Assembly (NCBI GenBank): GCA_009746045.1
Contig: RPFO01000104.1
Location: forward strand, 1,117,076-1,181,075
DNA: 64,000 nucleotides
Direction of reading: 5' to 3'
Origin: Mesostigma viride
Lineage: Eukaryota > Streptophyta > Mesostigmatophyceae > Mesostigmatales > Mesostigmataceae
Position numbers and translations under genes: made by a program. This document shows, in pieces, positions 41,427 to 53,128 of this stretch. Position 1 is the first letter of the stretch, and each line of letters starts with the position of its first letter. The notes under the pieces are model-generated. The model did not search any database and was not told where the DNA came from. It saw only the letters and a list, made by a program, of their open reading frames with translations.

Positions 41427-42069
41427 TCAGAAATTTGGTTGATTCCTTGGTCGTCAAGACTGCTTGAGACAATTGATAGACGATTTATTCATTTCATATT
41501 TAGGTTACGGACTGCCACCGTTTGACCGCCAAAGCCATGGTGCGGTTCCCGGGTGGGGACCATTATCGTCCATAGCTGACAGCTAGGACAGGTAAGGTGA
41601 AGGCATCGAGCACAAACATCGTGCCTATATCCACCAAAGGTGGCGGCTATGCGCAAGACAATAACTTAACGACTTAACTTCAGAGTCGTACATTCTAGAA
41701 GTCTTGCTAACATGCCAGCGCATTAAGTACGGGGCATCTAGTAACTCGTGTCGGTAGAAATATCCAACACGGAATAGTGGGCCGAGGATGGTACTGTCGG
41801 CACCTACAGTGCGTTAAGTCTTGTGCCGGAAATAGTACAACTTCGGCATACAATAACTTTCGCTGTACGGCACTATTTCTAGTGCTATAAACTGTGCCGT
41901 AATTATCACGGCGAGCCCTTCCTAACCTATTTAATTATCGGCCTGAAATACGGTAGGCGGGTGCGATTAATAATGACGCAACCCTAATTAGTCCTCCGTT
42001 TACAACATGACGGCCAGAATTAAATATAAACAGGTAGTTGGGCACATAGGGTAAAATATACCCTTGACA
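41425..42069 (-). repeat. LTR (left copy) of the TRIM-like element
   Basis: TGTCA...TGACA, 645 bp; identical by eye to 42849-43493. Contains internal inverted repeats around 41815-41900 (GTGCCG and CGGCAC arms). Confidence 0.88.
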
Positions 42070-42350
42070 CCCCCCTTGCTCAACTAGCCAGTACTATGGT
42101 ATAATCCAATGGTTGTAACTTTCCCTTTAGCTTAGGTAGGGTGTATAGCCCCCCTTACTTGGGATAACATTCCATGGTGAACCATTGCAACAAAAACTGG
42201 AGCTTAGGCGAGGTTAACACTTGTGCTTTTGGACATGGGGATTAGCAACAAAAACCCGAATGTGTGCTTTTGAATACAGGTCTTAGCATCAGAACCCGAT
42301 GACATGAACCGGAACAAAAAAAAATCCCGATTTCCTTAACTCGTGGATGG

Positions 42351-42450
42351 CACTGGCTTCTCGGCTCTGGGCTCCTGCGCACTTGGCTTCTCGGCTCTGC
42401 GGCACTTGGCTTCTCGGCAGCTGGGCTCCTGCGCACTTGGCTTCTCGGCC
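42351..42450. repeat. Short tandem repeats inside the TRIM-like element
   Basis: About four partly degenerate copies of a CACTTGGCTTCTCGGC-type unit, with a GGGCTCCTGCG spacer in some. No coding role apparent. Confidence 0.7.
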
Positions 42451-42848
42451 TTCACAAAAATTGGAGTCATAGAATGCAGGCGGATACCGCGCCTGGCCGA
42501 CATGATCACCCAGCAAAAAATGAAATTTCACAAAGAGGGCTGCGATTTCGCCTCCGCCGCGATTTGAACTTGAGCTCGTGTATGGCTCTAGCTTCAGCAG
42601 CATTTGGCATGAGTGCCGCGGCCACACTCTGGAATCTGGGAAAATTTCCTGGAATCTGGAAATATAAGGCCTGCGGTTGATCAGGCCGCGGCACTGGGCC
42701 AGTTCCTGGAACTACAATGCGGCTTGACGACAGCAACGCCGCGAACCTCCGGACCATAATAATGCATGAAAATACATTACGTCTCTCGCCATTTTCAGGC
42801 GGGTCTCGCTAATTGACGTCCATAGGGTGAATTTGTGTAATGGCTTTG

Positions 42849-43493
42849 TGTCAGAAATTTGGTTGATTCCTTGGTCGTCAAGACTGCTTGAGACAATTGA
42901 TAGACGATTTATTCATTTCATATTTAGGTTACGGACTGCCACCGTTTGACCGCCAAAGCCATGGTGCGGTTCCCGGGTGGGGACCATTATCGTCCATAGC
43001 TGACAGCTAGGACAGGTAAGGTGAAGGCATCGAGCACAAACATCGTGCCTATATCCACCAAAGGTGGCGGCTATGCGCAAGACAATAACTTAACGACTTA
43101 ACTTCAGAGTCGTACATTCTAGAAGTCTTGCTAACATGCCAGCGCATTAAGTACGGGGCATCTAGTAACTCGTGTCGGTAGAAATATCCAACACGGAATA
43201 GTGGGCCGAGGATGGTACTGTCGGCACCTACAGTGCGTTAAGTCTTGTGCCGGAAATAGTACAACTTCGGCATACAATAACTTTCGCTGTACGGCACTAT
43301 TTCTAGTGCTATAAACTGTGCCGTAATTATCACGGCGAGCCCTTCCTAACCTATTTAATTATCGGCCTGAAATACGGTAGGCGGGTGCGATTAATAATGA
43401 CGCAACCCTAATTAGTCCTCCGTTTACAACATGACGGCCAGAATTAAATATAAACAGGTAGTTGGGCACATAGGGTAAAATATACCCTTGACA
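42849..43493 (-). repeat. LTR (right copy) of the TRIM-like element
   Basis: Second 645-bp copy, next to the right CAAGC duplication. As the 5' LTR on the minus strand it would hold the promoter; ATTTAATTAT-type AT-rich stretches are present but no clear TATA box. Confidence 0.85.
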
Positions 43494-43494
43494 C

Positions 43495-43581
43495 AAGCTG
43501 CCACACAAGGCCCCAGCCCAGTACAATGTACTGAGGAAGCTCATCATGAATGCTGACTGTCAAGTCGGTCTATCTGTCTAA
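43495..43581 (+). pseudogene. Displaced C-terminal 28 codons of pol, LTR element 2
   Basis: Reads KLPHKAPAQYNVLRKL and ends LSV-stop, matching the C-terminus of element 1 pol (KLRDAAGPQYQLLF and ending VSV-stop). Confirms that 41425-43493 was inserted into a coding region right after the NPADALTKL box. Confidence 0.78.
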
Positions 43582-44327
43582 AAGCTGAGAGCTGGGTGCT
43601 TAAGTCTCTGGATATCAGGCTGGGAGCTTGATTGTACATAATCCTGAGCACACCTTGAGGGGTGAGACATGTCTCTGGTGTGGGAATGTCTGACATTGTC
43701 TCTGATGGAGAGATGTCTATCTGGGGTTTTCATCTCAGTCTGAGTTTTCCCCAGATCTGTGGTTTGTGGGCGGGGTTCGATTCCCTGGTGCCGTCTTAAG
43801 GCGGAGTTTCACGGACTGGCTGACCCATCCACCATGCTGGTGAGGTGGCGACAGGTCCCCTGATTTTCCACGGTTGGAATGAGTATAGGAGCTTGTGTTT
43901 GCATGTGCTTCGCGTAGATGTTGTGTCTGGTTCGATAAGGGGCAGCAGACCGGCGCCGACTCCCGTCTGGGGGTCAGCAATGTTTTCTGATGAGCTGTTG
44001 TGGGTGATCTGTGGGGTTTCGCCTAAGGTCCTGAAGGTTGTACATACTTCTCAAGTTCTTAGCTGAACACCTATGGGCTGCCACAGTTGGCCAACCTCTT
44101 GTACATGGGTAACACAACGAGCCTCCCGTGAAGGGATAGGGACTCATTGTAATTTGTTTGTGCTCCTGAACCAGTATGGGTGCTATGTACATATAATAAG
44201 GAATCCAAGCTGACTGTCATGCCCAGCGGGTTGTGACTTGTAGTCGGGGAGGATATCCAGTACCCATTGTGTGTGTTTGTATGTAGACTTGTGTGAGCTG
44301 CTACAGCTCAAGAAAAGAAAGGATTGG
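43582..44327. other. 3' untranslated part of LTR element 2
   Basis: Between the displaced pol stop and the 3' LTR. No ORF of note. AAGAAAAGAAAGGA at 44311-44324 just before the LTR is a good polypurine tract for plus-strand priming. Confidence 0.6.
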
Positions 44328-45021
44328 AGTTAACGCCAAGCGCATTGGCATGATCCTGATTCGGCATATCTCTGCGATTCCAGCGGCACCGGAACGAGGT
44401 CATTCCGACAAGTATCAAGAAAGTTATGGCGTTCCGACTTCCCGGTCGCGCGCGAGCGCGAGCCGGCTGTTCTTCTAAGTCGGACGTGAATATTTGCCGA
44501 CGACATACGGGGTCGACAGTAATTCCTGGGCTGACAGGAATTAGGTGCTGAACCTACGACGGTATTGGATTAATACGTCGTACGCAGGAAATAGGAACCT
44601 TAACCTGTGGTCTGTTGGTACCGCAGGCTTAGTCCTGGACTTCTAGGTGCAGATGCAATAGTCACTGTGGACTGTGCTCTGTGGTCACTGTACCTGTATG
44701 GCAGACCTACTGTATAGGAACTGGGCGCTGTACAGGTAGTGAATACTGTACCGGGAGTGTTATTACTGAGCAGGCCTCCTAGGCTGCTCAGGACTAGCAA
44801 GCACAGTGCGCAAGTATATAAAGAATAGGCCAGTGCCAATTGGGCATCTCTTGCGAGCCCGCCTCACGTGTGTTGCCTTGACTTGGCAAACTCGTGTACA
44901 AGCCTCAAGTGTGTGAGCGCTGTAACAATATCCAATTTTAACAAAGCTCCGTTCCAACCACATTCACACATTGCTGCATTGCAACCATATCCTATACATT
45001 GCGTTTATAAAAACGTTAACT
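44328..45021 (+). repeat. 3' LTR of LTR element 2
   Basis: 694 bp; about six substitutions against 32966-33659 (for example near 44348, 44359, 44371, 44507 and 44660). Ends GTTAACT before the CAACC duplication. Confidence 0.93.
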
Positions 45022-45658
45022 CAACCTGCCTACTTCGGCGATACTAGAATATCGCGTAGGTCCGTGCGTAATACTCCTGCGCACTTAGGTCTAGTGGTGA
45101 GTCATCTTATATAGATTCAGCAATATCGGACATATTGGCACCCCTCTCCGGTAAAGAGGTTTTTCGCGGTTGGGCTGTTTTGAAACGCTAAGTGAGCTGC
45201 CTTCGTATCAGGAGACTCACACAGCCGCGAAATCATACCAAAGGTCCTATGTTCGATTCCTTGCCGGTAGCTTCTAGGCTTTCTTACTTTCTGTGTTTCG
45301 CGGAATCTCAGATTTGGGAAGCTAGCGTTTTCACGTTTGTTGCTTTCTGACGACAATATATTCTTTGACTGCCCAAAAGCGCTTCTTTCGCGGTAAAAAA
45401 AAAAAGACATATTTTATCTTTCGCGACAAATGTGCTTTCACTGGCGGTAACAGCAGTGCAGCCGACTAGGTTATACCAAACAAACAAAGAATTATTGAAT
45501 TGCGCAGCCAGTTCAACGGTTGTTCGTTAATCAACCTAACTAACTATCTAATAAATAATTTGATTGGATGGGCCCAGAATTACTTCCAACCAATGAAACA
45601 ATATTGACTTATACTGAATGAAGGCCGGCCTTTCGGCTGAACCGAATTAAAATTAACA
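45022..45658. other. Non-coding interval
   Basis: Contains a B-box-like GTTCGATTCC at 45251-45260 without a tRNA fold, an AATATATTCTTTGA stretch at 45356-45369 that resembles LINE E's target, and A-runs. No gene seen. Confidence 0.35.
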
Positions 45659-46063
45659 ATGCGGGGGGTGTATGTACTTGGCGTCGCACAACCATGCCCA
45701 ACCTTCAACCATATTATTCCCTATGATAAGCGCAAGGATCCTAAATACCAGCAAATTCCTTTTATTCGTTACCCCGATATTCACAGTCTCCTTTCCCACA
45801 CAGCAAAATATGGTGTTGTTCTTTCTCAGTTACATCGTTTTTCCCGTCTTTGTTCTTATCGTGTCGATTTCATCACGACTCTTGTTGAACTCTTGCATCG
45901 TTTATTGGTCAAAGACTATGACCGAGACATTATGCTCCGTCAAGTCCGATGTTTTTTGCAACGTCACCCACATCTGTTCGGTGCTGCCCCTTGGCACAAG
46001 CTCTACAAACAGGTCGTGGACCGGCTGGATCGCATAGTATCTCCGCACATCTGGACCCTGTGA
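45659..46063 (+). pseudogene. Reverse-transcriptase-like C-terminal fragment
   Basis: 134 codons from an ATG. It contains YDKRKDPKY, then IRYPDIHSLLS, AKYGVVLSQLHRFSRLCS and LLVKDYDRD. This resembles, from memory, the end of a eukaryotic reverse-transcriptase-bearing repeat protein family (YDKRDDF, FP, SNIP, AYGVYISQLIRYARACS, GY). No palm or YxDD motif lies upstream in any frame, so only the tail is present. It may be an isolated relic or a domesticated fragment; the ORF is intact over this length. The family assignment needs a profile search. Confidence 0.4.
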
Positions 46064-47767
46064 TGCCAGATCTCCTTTGCGGCCGTTCCGAGCTTGGCAC
46101 TGGATTCGTTGTCCACATCGTCGCGTCGCTGCAGCAACACGATGTTTTCTGGCATCCGCGGGCTTTTGGTTCCCGCCGCACATTTGAAAGTGCTGTCCTC
46201 CGGCTTTTTGCCTTTGCACAGTGTGCAGTTCTTGGACGTTTGGAATCATGGCATGGCTAACGTGATGACTGACTAGCTACCTTTTCAGTGGTTTTCCATT
46301 TGCGGGTATTTCCTCGTAAATGGTGGGAGAGCGATCGCAGCAATGGTGCTCACCACTAGACACTCCCGGCCAGTTAGGCTCGAAACACACGCCCTGATCA
46401 AGCATGCTGTTTCCGGCCCCACCGTCTAGGTCATCTAGTCGCTCTACACGTAAGCCAGCCATAATTTCAATGCACAAGGATACACATTTCCATCACCATT
46501 CATCTTCATCATCCTGAACGACTCGAACACGCGGACAAGATAACGGCAGGCTCGAGCTACCATGGTCCGGATTCTCCCGATTTCTGGCCTGCGCTGGTTG
46601 TCTCCTTGATATTATTCCCATTTTCCATACAGTCTGACTTTGCGTGAGGTGTGCACACAGAATTATTATGTACTAGCCCTGAGTCTCTCTATCTCCAGGC
46701 TGTGCGCACTAGCGTGTACAGCTGCCAGCATTGAAGCTTCGTATAAAAGCGCATGAAGATGATTGCCTTGTGTCACAGTGTATATAGTGTCTAATTCTCC
46801 ACTGAGTGCCCTAGTTGCATCCATGAGCAGCCTCCGTTGCATCGGCCGATGCAACCTGCATATTAAGCGATTCCCGGCCTGCTAATGCAAAGTTCATAAT
46901 AATTAATGGTACATGTTGTTCCTTATTGTCATGGACGAGTGGTGAGCGGCATCATTTGGTATAACATTTCTAGGTCCATGCATACAATTGTACCCCAGAT
47001 TTATCAGTAGCTAGGCCTGGCCACCGTGCAACTTAGCTAACAAACATCAACCCCACATAGTACCCCCCAAGTCCCAACCCCACCCGGCACCCCGGCACCG
47101 GTCGAGGGCACTTTCATTGTTGCCATTATGCCACTGAGTAAAGTGTGGATGATGAGTATCTAACTTTGTGCCTGGGGCAGCTTCAGTTGTTGCATGGCCG
47201 GGACTGGAAAGGAGTTACTGCTCTCATATTTTGTGTAGAGGCCAATGATGTCGGCATGTTGGAACCTCACATCTCCATTGTCCTTTTCCGCATCCCCATT
47301 TGTTTGTTGTTTTATCTGTGCATGTTAGCTCATACATGTGCCTCTTAATGCTCTAACTGCGGTCACCTTGCCGACCCTTGCTCCGACGTCCCCTCTAAAA
47401 CTTACTGGCCTCGCACCATACTAATAGTCCGCCAATCACGTCGATCATGTGCACCACTTGATACGTTACCTAGGAACTGGTCACTGCTGTGCATGCCTGC
47501 CTAAATGCATATCTACACACACGTGCACACGCACACCCACGACACCCATGCCCACCAATGCACCCACTGCGCAGCTGGGAACCCGCCCATGCAGATCCCT
47601 TTCCACCATGGTCGACCCTGTATCCCTCCCATTCCTGCATCAATCCCCCCATCCTGCATCAACCCAAATGTTGTGAATGCATCATGAACGGGTGGGTTCT
47701 GCCTGTATGTTAGTGAAGGGGGCCATTGGCCAGCTGGGCATGCCATGTGGTGTTGCTGGCCCTCCCC
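46064..47767. other. Non-coding interval
   Basis: Only short ORFs without recognisable motifs. A CA/CCCA-rich patch lies at about 47510-47565. No RNA gene or repeat family identified. Confidence 0.35.
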
Positions 47768-47851
47768 GCGAGTCTATGCACGTAGAACTGGCTGCAATTC
47801 TTCTGGCTCGCGAGTCTATGCACGTAGAACTGGCTGCAATCCTTCTGGCTC
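47768..47851. repeat. 42-bp tandem duplication
   Basis: Two direct copies starting GCGAGTCTATGCACGTAGAA, differing at one base (ATTCTT versus ATCCTT). Confidence 0.85.
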
Positions 47852-47920
47852 GTTCATGGTGATGGTTTTTGTGAGCGGGCCACACAAGTCAAATCAGGCT
47901 GGCTTCGCCCTTGGCGTGTC

Positions 47921-48925
47921 GTGTGGCATGTTGGAATGCTGAGGCTGGCCCATCGTGTCAACATTCATTGTGGTATGTATGCTGTGGGCCCTTTTACTCC
48001 CACACGCACAGGCACGGACGGCGACGACAATATGGAATATTCTGGCTTGGAGTCTTTTAATAGCATTGACGTGTCAGGCGAGAACGGCAACGGCAACATC
48101 GAAGTAGAGATCTTTGACATTCATGGTAATAGCGTGGCTGTATCAGGCGGCGATGGCAGCGACCGGCATATATGCATCAGTTGTGTATAGCGGCAACATG
48201 GACGTATCAGGCGATAATGGCGACGACAACGTGTTTGTAGATACGTACCGCATGTTTGGCGATGTTGCTGTATCAGGCGGCGATGGCAGCGACTACGTCG
48301 TCGATGTGGAGGTTGTCAACAATATAGGTAATGGCCATATTGCTGTATCAGGCGGCAATGGCAGCGACTACATCTATATGGATGTCTTTGACGCTAGAGA
48401 TGGCGGGATATCTGTATATCAGGTGGCAATGGCAGCGACTACGTCGGTGTGGATGTCGGTAACACTGGAGGCGATGTTGCTGTATCAGGCGAGAATGGCG
48501 ACGACGACTTAAGTGTGTTTGTCAATACCGCTGATGGCGATGTTGCTGTATCAGGCGGCGATGGCAGCGACCACGTCAGTCTGGGTGTCCATACCACTGA
48601 TGGCGATTTTGCTGCATCAGGCAGCGATGGCAGCGACCACGTCTATGTGGGTGTCTTTGACACTACTGGCGATATTGCTGCATCAGGCGGCGATGGCAGC
48701 GACTTCGTCGGTGTGGAAGTCTTTGACACTACTGGCGATATTGCTGCATCAGGCGGCGATGGCAACGACTTCGTCGGTGTGGATGTCTATACCGCTGATG
48801 GCGATGTTGCTGCATCAGGCGGCAATGGCAGCGACATCTTAGTTGTGGGTGTCTCTAGAACTAGTGGCAGCATTGCTGTTTCGGGCGAGGATGGCGGTGA
48901 CCGCATCGATGTGGCTGTCACATAG
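47921..48925 (+). pseudogene. RTX-like repeat protein (about 13 repeats of 22 residues), frameshifted
   Basis: The dominant pattern is a 66-bp, 22-residue repeat with the core (A/V)SGGDGSD followed by alternating hydrophobic residues (for example FVGVEV) and TTGD. GGxGxDx(V/I)x fits the RTX calcium-binding nonapeptide, but the spacing is longer than in classical tandem RTX and implies a larger beta-solenoid coil. The reading goes from frame 2 (to about 48175) to frame 0 (48190-48420) and back to frame 2 (to TAG at 48923-48925), so two indels disrupt it. Possible starts are ATG 47921 or 48032. No signal peptide or enzymatic domain is visible. It could be an extracellular-matrix or surface protein; RTX repeats alone do not imply a toxin. 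Confidence 0.55.
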
Positions 48926-49057
48926 ACTAGGTTATGCTTCACACTGGGTTCTTTGTTGCAAATGAAATGAACGTTTTATTACCAATACTCTACCTAACTT
49001 GGCAGCTCTGTTTCAGCAATAGCTGGGCTCGATGAAAGAAAGGAGGGCTGGCCACAC

Positions 49058-49693
49058 TTGCCACGCACCACCATAACCAAGACAGAGTTCAAAGATCCGC
49101 ACAGAGCTACATCCAACGCCCTGGTGGAAAGACACACTTATCCCAATGAATGCCTCTCACTTACGCAATATCTTGCATCAGCCTTACCTCGTAGCCACGC
49201 TCAGTATCTGATCCTGATGACAACCGCTTTGTTGTCCATACTGCTTCAATTACACCAAAGCTACTCCGTGGCACTCGTCTTTGGTCAGCACCAAGACCTA
49301 AAAGCACACAAAATCCAAAGTCGTTGTCTGCAACGACTCCCTGTTCCGCATATGAAACATATCATCTATCACTTTCTCTTTAGACGACAAAATCAACTAG
49401 ACAACCTGGGTAGGCCAGAAATCCCAGACGACAAAATGCCCTTGTCGCAGATCCCTCCAGTGTCGGCTTGGGGACCCCTGAGCTTGCCAAACAACTATAT
49501 CACCAAGCATGTACGACAACTAGCTGGCCCTGACAAGAAAAGCTGCCTCGTCGCATTCACAAAAGCGGCTTGCCAGCCTGCCGAATATCAATGCCAATAT
49601 TGCACGACATTATCTACCTGCAGCGGACAGTTCTCGAGATCAATCACGCGCCAGCTTGCGTGCACGTGCATGTTCAGCCTACGATCCGCATGA
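49058..49693 (+). CDS. Hypothetical ORF, no recognised family
   Basis: 211 codons, intact. A Leu-rich segment at about residues 48-72 could be a membrane or hydrophobic helix; the C-terminal third has several Cys residues (YQCQYC). It has no neighbours in operon-like arrangement and no visible splice structure. It may be chance. Confidence 0.15.
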   Translation: MPRTTITKTEFKDPHRATSNALVERHTYPNECLSLTQYLASALPRSHAQYLILMTTALLSILLQLHQSYSVALVFGQHQDLKAHKIQSRCLQRLPVPHMKHIIYHFLFRRQNQLDNLGRPEIPDDKMPLSQIPPVSAWGPLSLPNNYITKHVRQLAGPDKKSCLVAFTKAACQPAEYQCQYCTTLSTCSGQFSRSITRQLACTCMFSLRSA

Positions 49694-50287
49694 TTGCCAG
49701 GCTGGCAGCCTAGCTTGGTCCGTGTTGTAGTCCAGCAGCCAGTGCGTGCTGCTTGCTAGCGTTGGCACTGACCTCCTGGTGACGCATGTCAGTACCGCTG
49801 TCAACTCCCAGTGCTGCGCGTCGCGCTACGGCGCATGCGTTGCTCCCGTAAGGCCCAAATGCCAAAGGCGTAACAACTCGCACACGCGCAATGCCTAGCT
49901 GCCTCGCCTCGTCCCCCGGGCCGGCCGCGTGGCGGCCCCGCGTAAAGCCAATACTCGTGCGAATCGGAACGGCGCGCGACATAGTTGTCTCACTCCATAT
50001 GCAAAACGTAAGATAAACAACGTGCATTCAAAGAGCAAGTCGTAGAGGACATAGGCCTAAGCCTGAGTCTCCGTGATTTGGAAAAAGATGCAGGACAATG
50101 CCAAGTGGGCCCAGGTAGTACAGGACAATGAGCCTTCCACTGTGGGGAAGAAGCGTGTACGCATGTATGGGAAGAATGCCAGGAGGGAACGCTAGGGCAA
50201 TCCTAGCTTGTTCCATGACATGCCTCAGATTAGTTAGTATAGGCTCCATATAGATAGAATAGAACCGGTAGGATTGTGTTAAGTGTG
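49694..50287. other. Non-coding interval
   Basis: GC-rich patch at 49760-49960, otherwise nothing recognised. Confidence 0.3.
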
Positions 50288-50906
50288 CCTCCATCCATCC
50301 ATCCATCCATCCATCCATCCATCCATCCATCCATCCATCCATCCATCCATCCATCCATCCATCCATCCATCCATCCATCCATCCATCCATCCATCCATCC
50401 ATCCATCCATCCATCGATCCACCCACCCACCCACCCACCCACCCACCCACCCACCCACCCACCCACCCACCCACCCACCCACCCACCCACCACACCCACC
50501 CACCCACCCACCCACCCACCCACCCACCCACCCACCCACCCACCCACCCACCCACCCACCCACCCACCCACCCACCCACCCACCCACCCACCCCCACCCA
50601 CCCACCCACCCACCCACCCATCCACCCATCCACCCATCCATGCATCCATGCATCCATGCATCCATCCATCCATCCATCCATCCATCCATCCATCCATCCA
50701 TCCATCCATCCATCCATCCATCCATCCATCCATCCATCCATCCATCCATCCATCCATCCATCCATCCATCCATCCATCCATCCACCACCCACCCACCCAC
50801 CCACCCACCCACCCACCCACCCACCCACCCACCCACCCACCCACCCACCCACCCACCCACCCACCCACCCACCCACCCACCCACCCACCCACCCACCCAT
50901 CCATCC
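50288..50906. repeat. CCAT/CCAC tetranucleotide microsatellite (about 620 bp)
   Basis: Alternating blocks: CCAT to about 50418, CCAC to about 50618, a mixed block with CCATGCAT variants, CCAT to about 50783, then CCAC to the end. Strand-asymmetric pyrimidine bias. The long His/Pro/Ile/Ser or Gly/Trp/Val/Asp ORFs across it are artefacts. Confidence 0.97.
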
Positions 50907-50952
50907 GGGTATATGCTCCGTGACTCCCCAACGGGAGCACGAGCTTAATTAA

Positions 50953-53128
50953 GGGGAGGTGGCACCCCAAAACTCCCAAAATTGAACTATGGTAATAACA
51001 CTTGAAATTCATTTGCACAATGCTGAAATATGATTGCGGGCACTAAATAACATCTCTTGTGAGTTGTCCATGCACTTGTTGGGGGTACTACCCCCAAGTA
51101 TACGCCAATATTGCGCTATAAATAGAAAAAGACGCTAATTAGGGCTGGGTATGCCCCAGCCAATGCACACATTTGTTGGCAACCAAAAATCAACCATTTG
51201 TAGTTCCCTGAGTGTGTAGCTTGCTGAGCTATTTACATCATGGAAATGGCAAAACCTTGAACAGTTATTAATTTTCCCGCAAAACAGGTCTTTTTTTACC
51301 GGACATTGGGAATAAACATATCATAAACACTTCAGATAAGGCCAGAAAATCAAGCGAAAATCCGGCTAACAGGGGGACAGCAGTGGTTCAAGTCCCAGGT
51401 CATTCCGACAAGTCTAGCTCAAGTTATAAGGTTTTGCGTGCTAAAACCTGAACATACGCTAAATGAGGTTTTTCTGTGTATAAGGCCACCTTGACATCAT
51501 GTTTTCCATCCAAGAAGCCAAAAAACATGCCCAACTCGATCACACAACATAAGAAAAGGCTAGGCACCTCATCTGCCCTCCCCTGCCCTCAGCATGGCCA
51601 GCCTTGCCAGCGTGCGCATAGCAACACCATCGCTAGGCATACACGCACCAAGATAGCATACACTAAGCTCAGCCCGAGGTTACCATGTAAATTTATGCCA
51701 GGAACTCAGCAAGTATACGTGTAAAAACCTTAGAAAGACTGCCCAAGCAATAGAGGCAACTGCAGCCTGCAAACTTGGCAGCAAATCATACATGTTGTCT
51801 GCCAAGCATTCACATCCTATCCAGATTGCCTTGCTGCACACATAGCAGGGAAGTCTTCATGGTTATAGCTCAAGGAAAGCAATGGAAACACCTATCTAAT
51901 GCAATGCCACTCATGCAGTATGGCCAGCAAAAGAACCACTCTCACCTTCCTTTCCAATATGGCAATTTGCTAAGAAGCTGATGCCAGCTTGTTAGCCTCT
52001 AGGCACATGCCGGATGTCGTTACTAAAACAGGCGTGTCAGATCCGGCACATAACAAAGCGTCTGAGCAAGCTCACGTCCAAAGGATTATGGAAAACAAAT
52101 GTCAACACATTACCAACAACTTGACCTCGGCGCTTTTAGCATGCCAGCCACAAACTACACGACACGTGTGTAGTACTCCTACACACAGATCTCGAGTGAT
52201 TTATCTAGTACCAAATCCGAAAGGCTTGCATCACTCCCCGGACAGGAGAACTTTTGCGGATGACTGTAGGTGTAAGTTGGCGATGCCATGGTATCCGGAG
52301 ACGTCCGTCCTATAGTCAGCAAAATTGGTGCGAGAGGTCCCCAGTTCGATTCCGGTCGGATTCATTTGCAGATCGCGTTTTCCGCGTTTTCCGCGGCCTG
52401 GCACTGAACGCAAAGGTTTTCACCTTTGCGGAGTGTCTGATCAGAATACACGAAATTGTACGAAATTGCTAGGAATCTGACGATGCAACCGAAAGAAATG
52501 GAGCGCTTCCTGCAGGGAAACTGCCCGAAAAAAAGGCGAAAGGCCGACGTTAATGCACCTGCCTGCGTGGAAATGTTTCATGCTTAAACTGGCACGCAAG
52601 CTCGTACAATAAAAGACATCATCCGTTGATCAGGCGAACAAGGAAGGTGCGCCTTCCGTGAATACGTCGAAGGCGACATGCGCAGGCCTGCGTAGGTTCT
52701 TACCTTGAATGCCGGAAATGTAAAAGAAACCGGGAAGCTTCGGCACAAACTCGACAGCACCATTAAGTTAGCTTCATAATCGCTCTTTAGAGCCGACGTT
52801 GCCTCACAATAGCTGCCGTAAACCTGCATTAAATTTCATGATCCGCAAGAGAAATTATATCCTGGACCCCCGCGCCCGTAGCCGTTCGAGAAATTAGCGA
52901 TATTGCAAACCGTAAACTTTCCGCCATGAAATGAGGTCATCAACTAATCTTCTGCGAAATTCAAGCATTTTTTGTAGCTGTTTACGTGCCATATCGATTA
53001 ATATTGCATAAAGGCATGCCGCCATGGCCACTTCCGCGAGGGGTGAGCGGTCCGGGCACACATTATACACCGTACGGACGGTACCGCGAATTTTTTGGCG
53101 CGGAAAATATTCGGCGCGCCACGTCCCC
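50953..53128. mobile_element. TTAA-flanked non-autonomous element, second family
   Basis: TTAATTAA precedes (50945-50952) and follows (53129-53136) the 2,176-bp unit. Ends are GGGGAGGTGGC (50953-50963) and the complement of GGGGACGTGGC (53118-53128), 10 of 11 matching. TTAA targeting suggests a piggyBac-type origin, with the caveat that the full 8-bp palindrome is duplicated. No transposase ORF is inside. The right end is related to the fragment ending at 14242. Confidence 0.7.

Larger units (their letters stand above)
41425..43493 (-). mobile_element. Small non-autonomous LTR (TRIM-like) element nested in pol of element 2
   Basis: Two 645-bp direct repeats (41425-42069 and 42849-43493), which I read as identical, begin TGTCA and end TGACA. 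They flank a 779-bp non-coding interior. The 5-bp duplication CAAGC lies at 41420-41424 and 43494-43498. Orientation is set by an AAGGGGGG purine tract next to the left LTR on the minus strand (42070-42077). No tRNA primer site is evident. Removing it restores the conserved end of pol. Confidence 0.88.
32966..45021 (+). mobile_element. Ty1/copia-like LTR retrotransposon 2 (12 kb, extra ORF, broken pol)
   Basis: 694-bp LTRs at 32966-33659 and 44328-45021, with about six differences, and a perfect 5-bp duplication CAACC (32961-32965 and 45022-45026). Inside, in order: an extra ORF (33753-34676), a duplicated leader (34714-36676), gag (36742-37920), then integrase, protease-like, RT and RNase H domains to 43581. 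Pol has frameshifts, one nonsense codon and a nested small LTR element (41425-43493). It shares domain order, HGDD active site and AG...CT LTR ends with element 1, but sequences differ widely. Confidence 0.93.

Noticed and set aside
41425-43493. Simple segmental duplication of the pol end
   Set aside because: TG...CA ends, purine tract, 5-bp duplication CAAGC and the restored pol C-terminus fit an LTR-type insertion better.
43774-43784. tRNA or SINE B boxes (also 45251-45260, 51385-51395, 52344-52353)
   Set aside because: GTTCGATTCC-like or GGTTCAAGTCC motifs occur, but no A box at the right distance and no cloverleaf pairing.
50276-51018. ORFs of IHPS, THPP, GGWV or DGWM repeats
   Set aside because: Translations of the CCAT/CCAC microsatellite.
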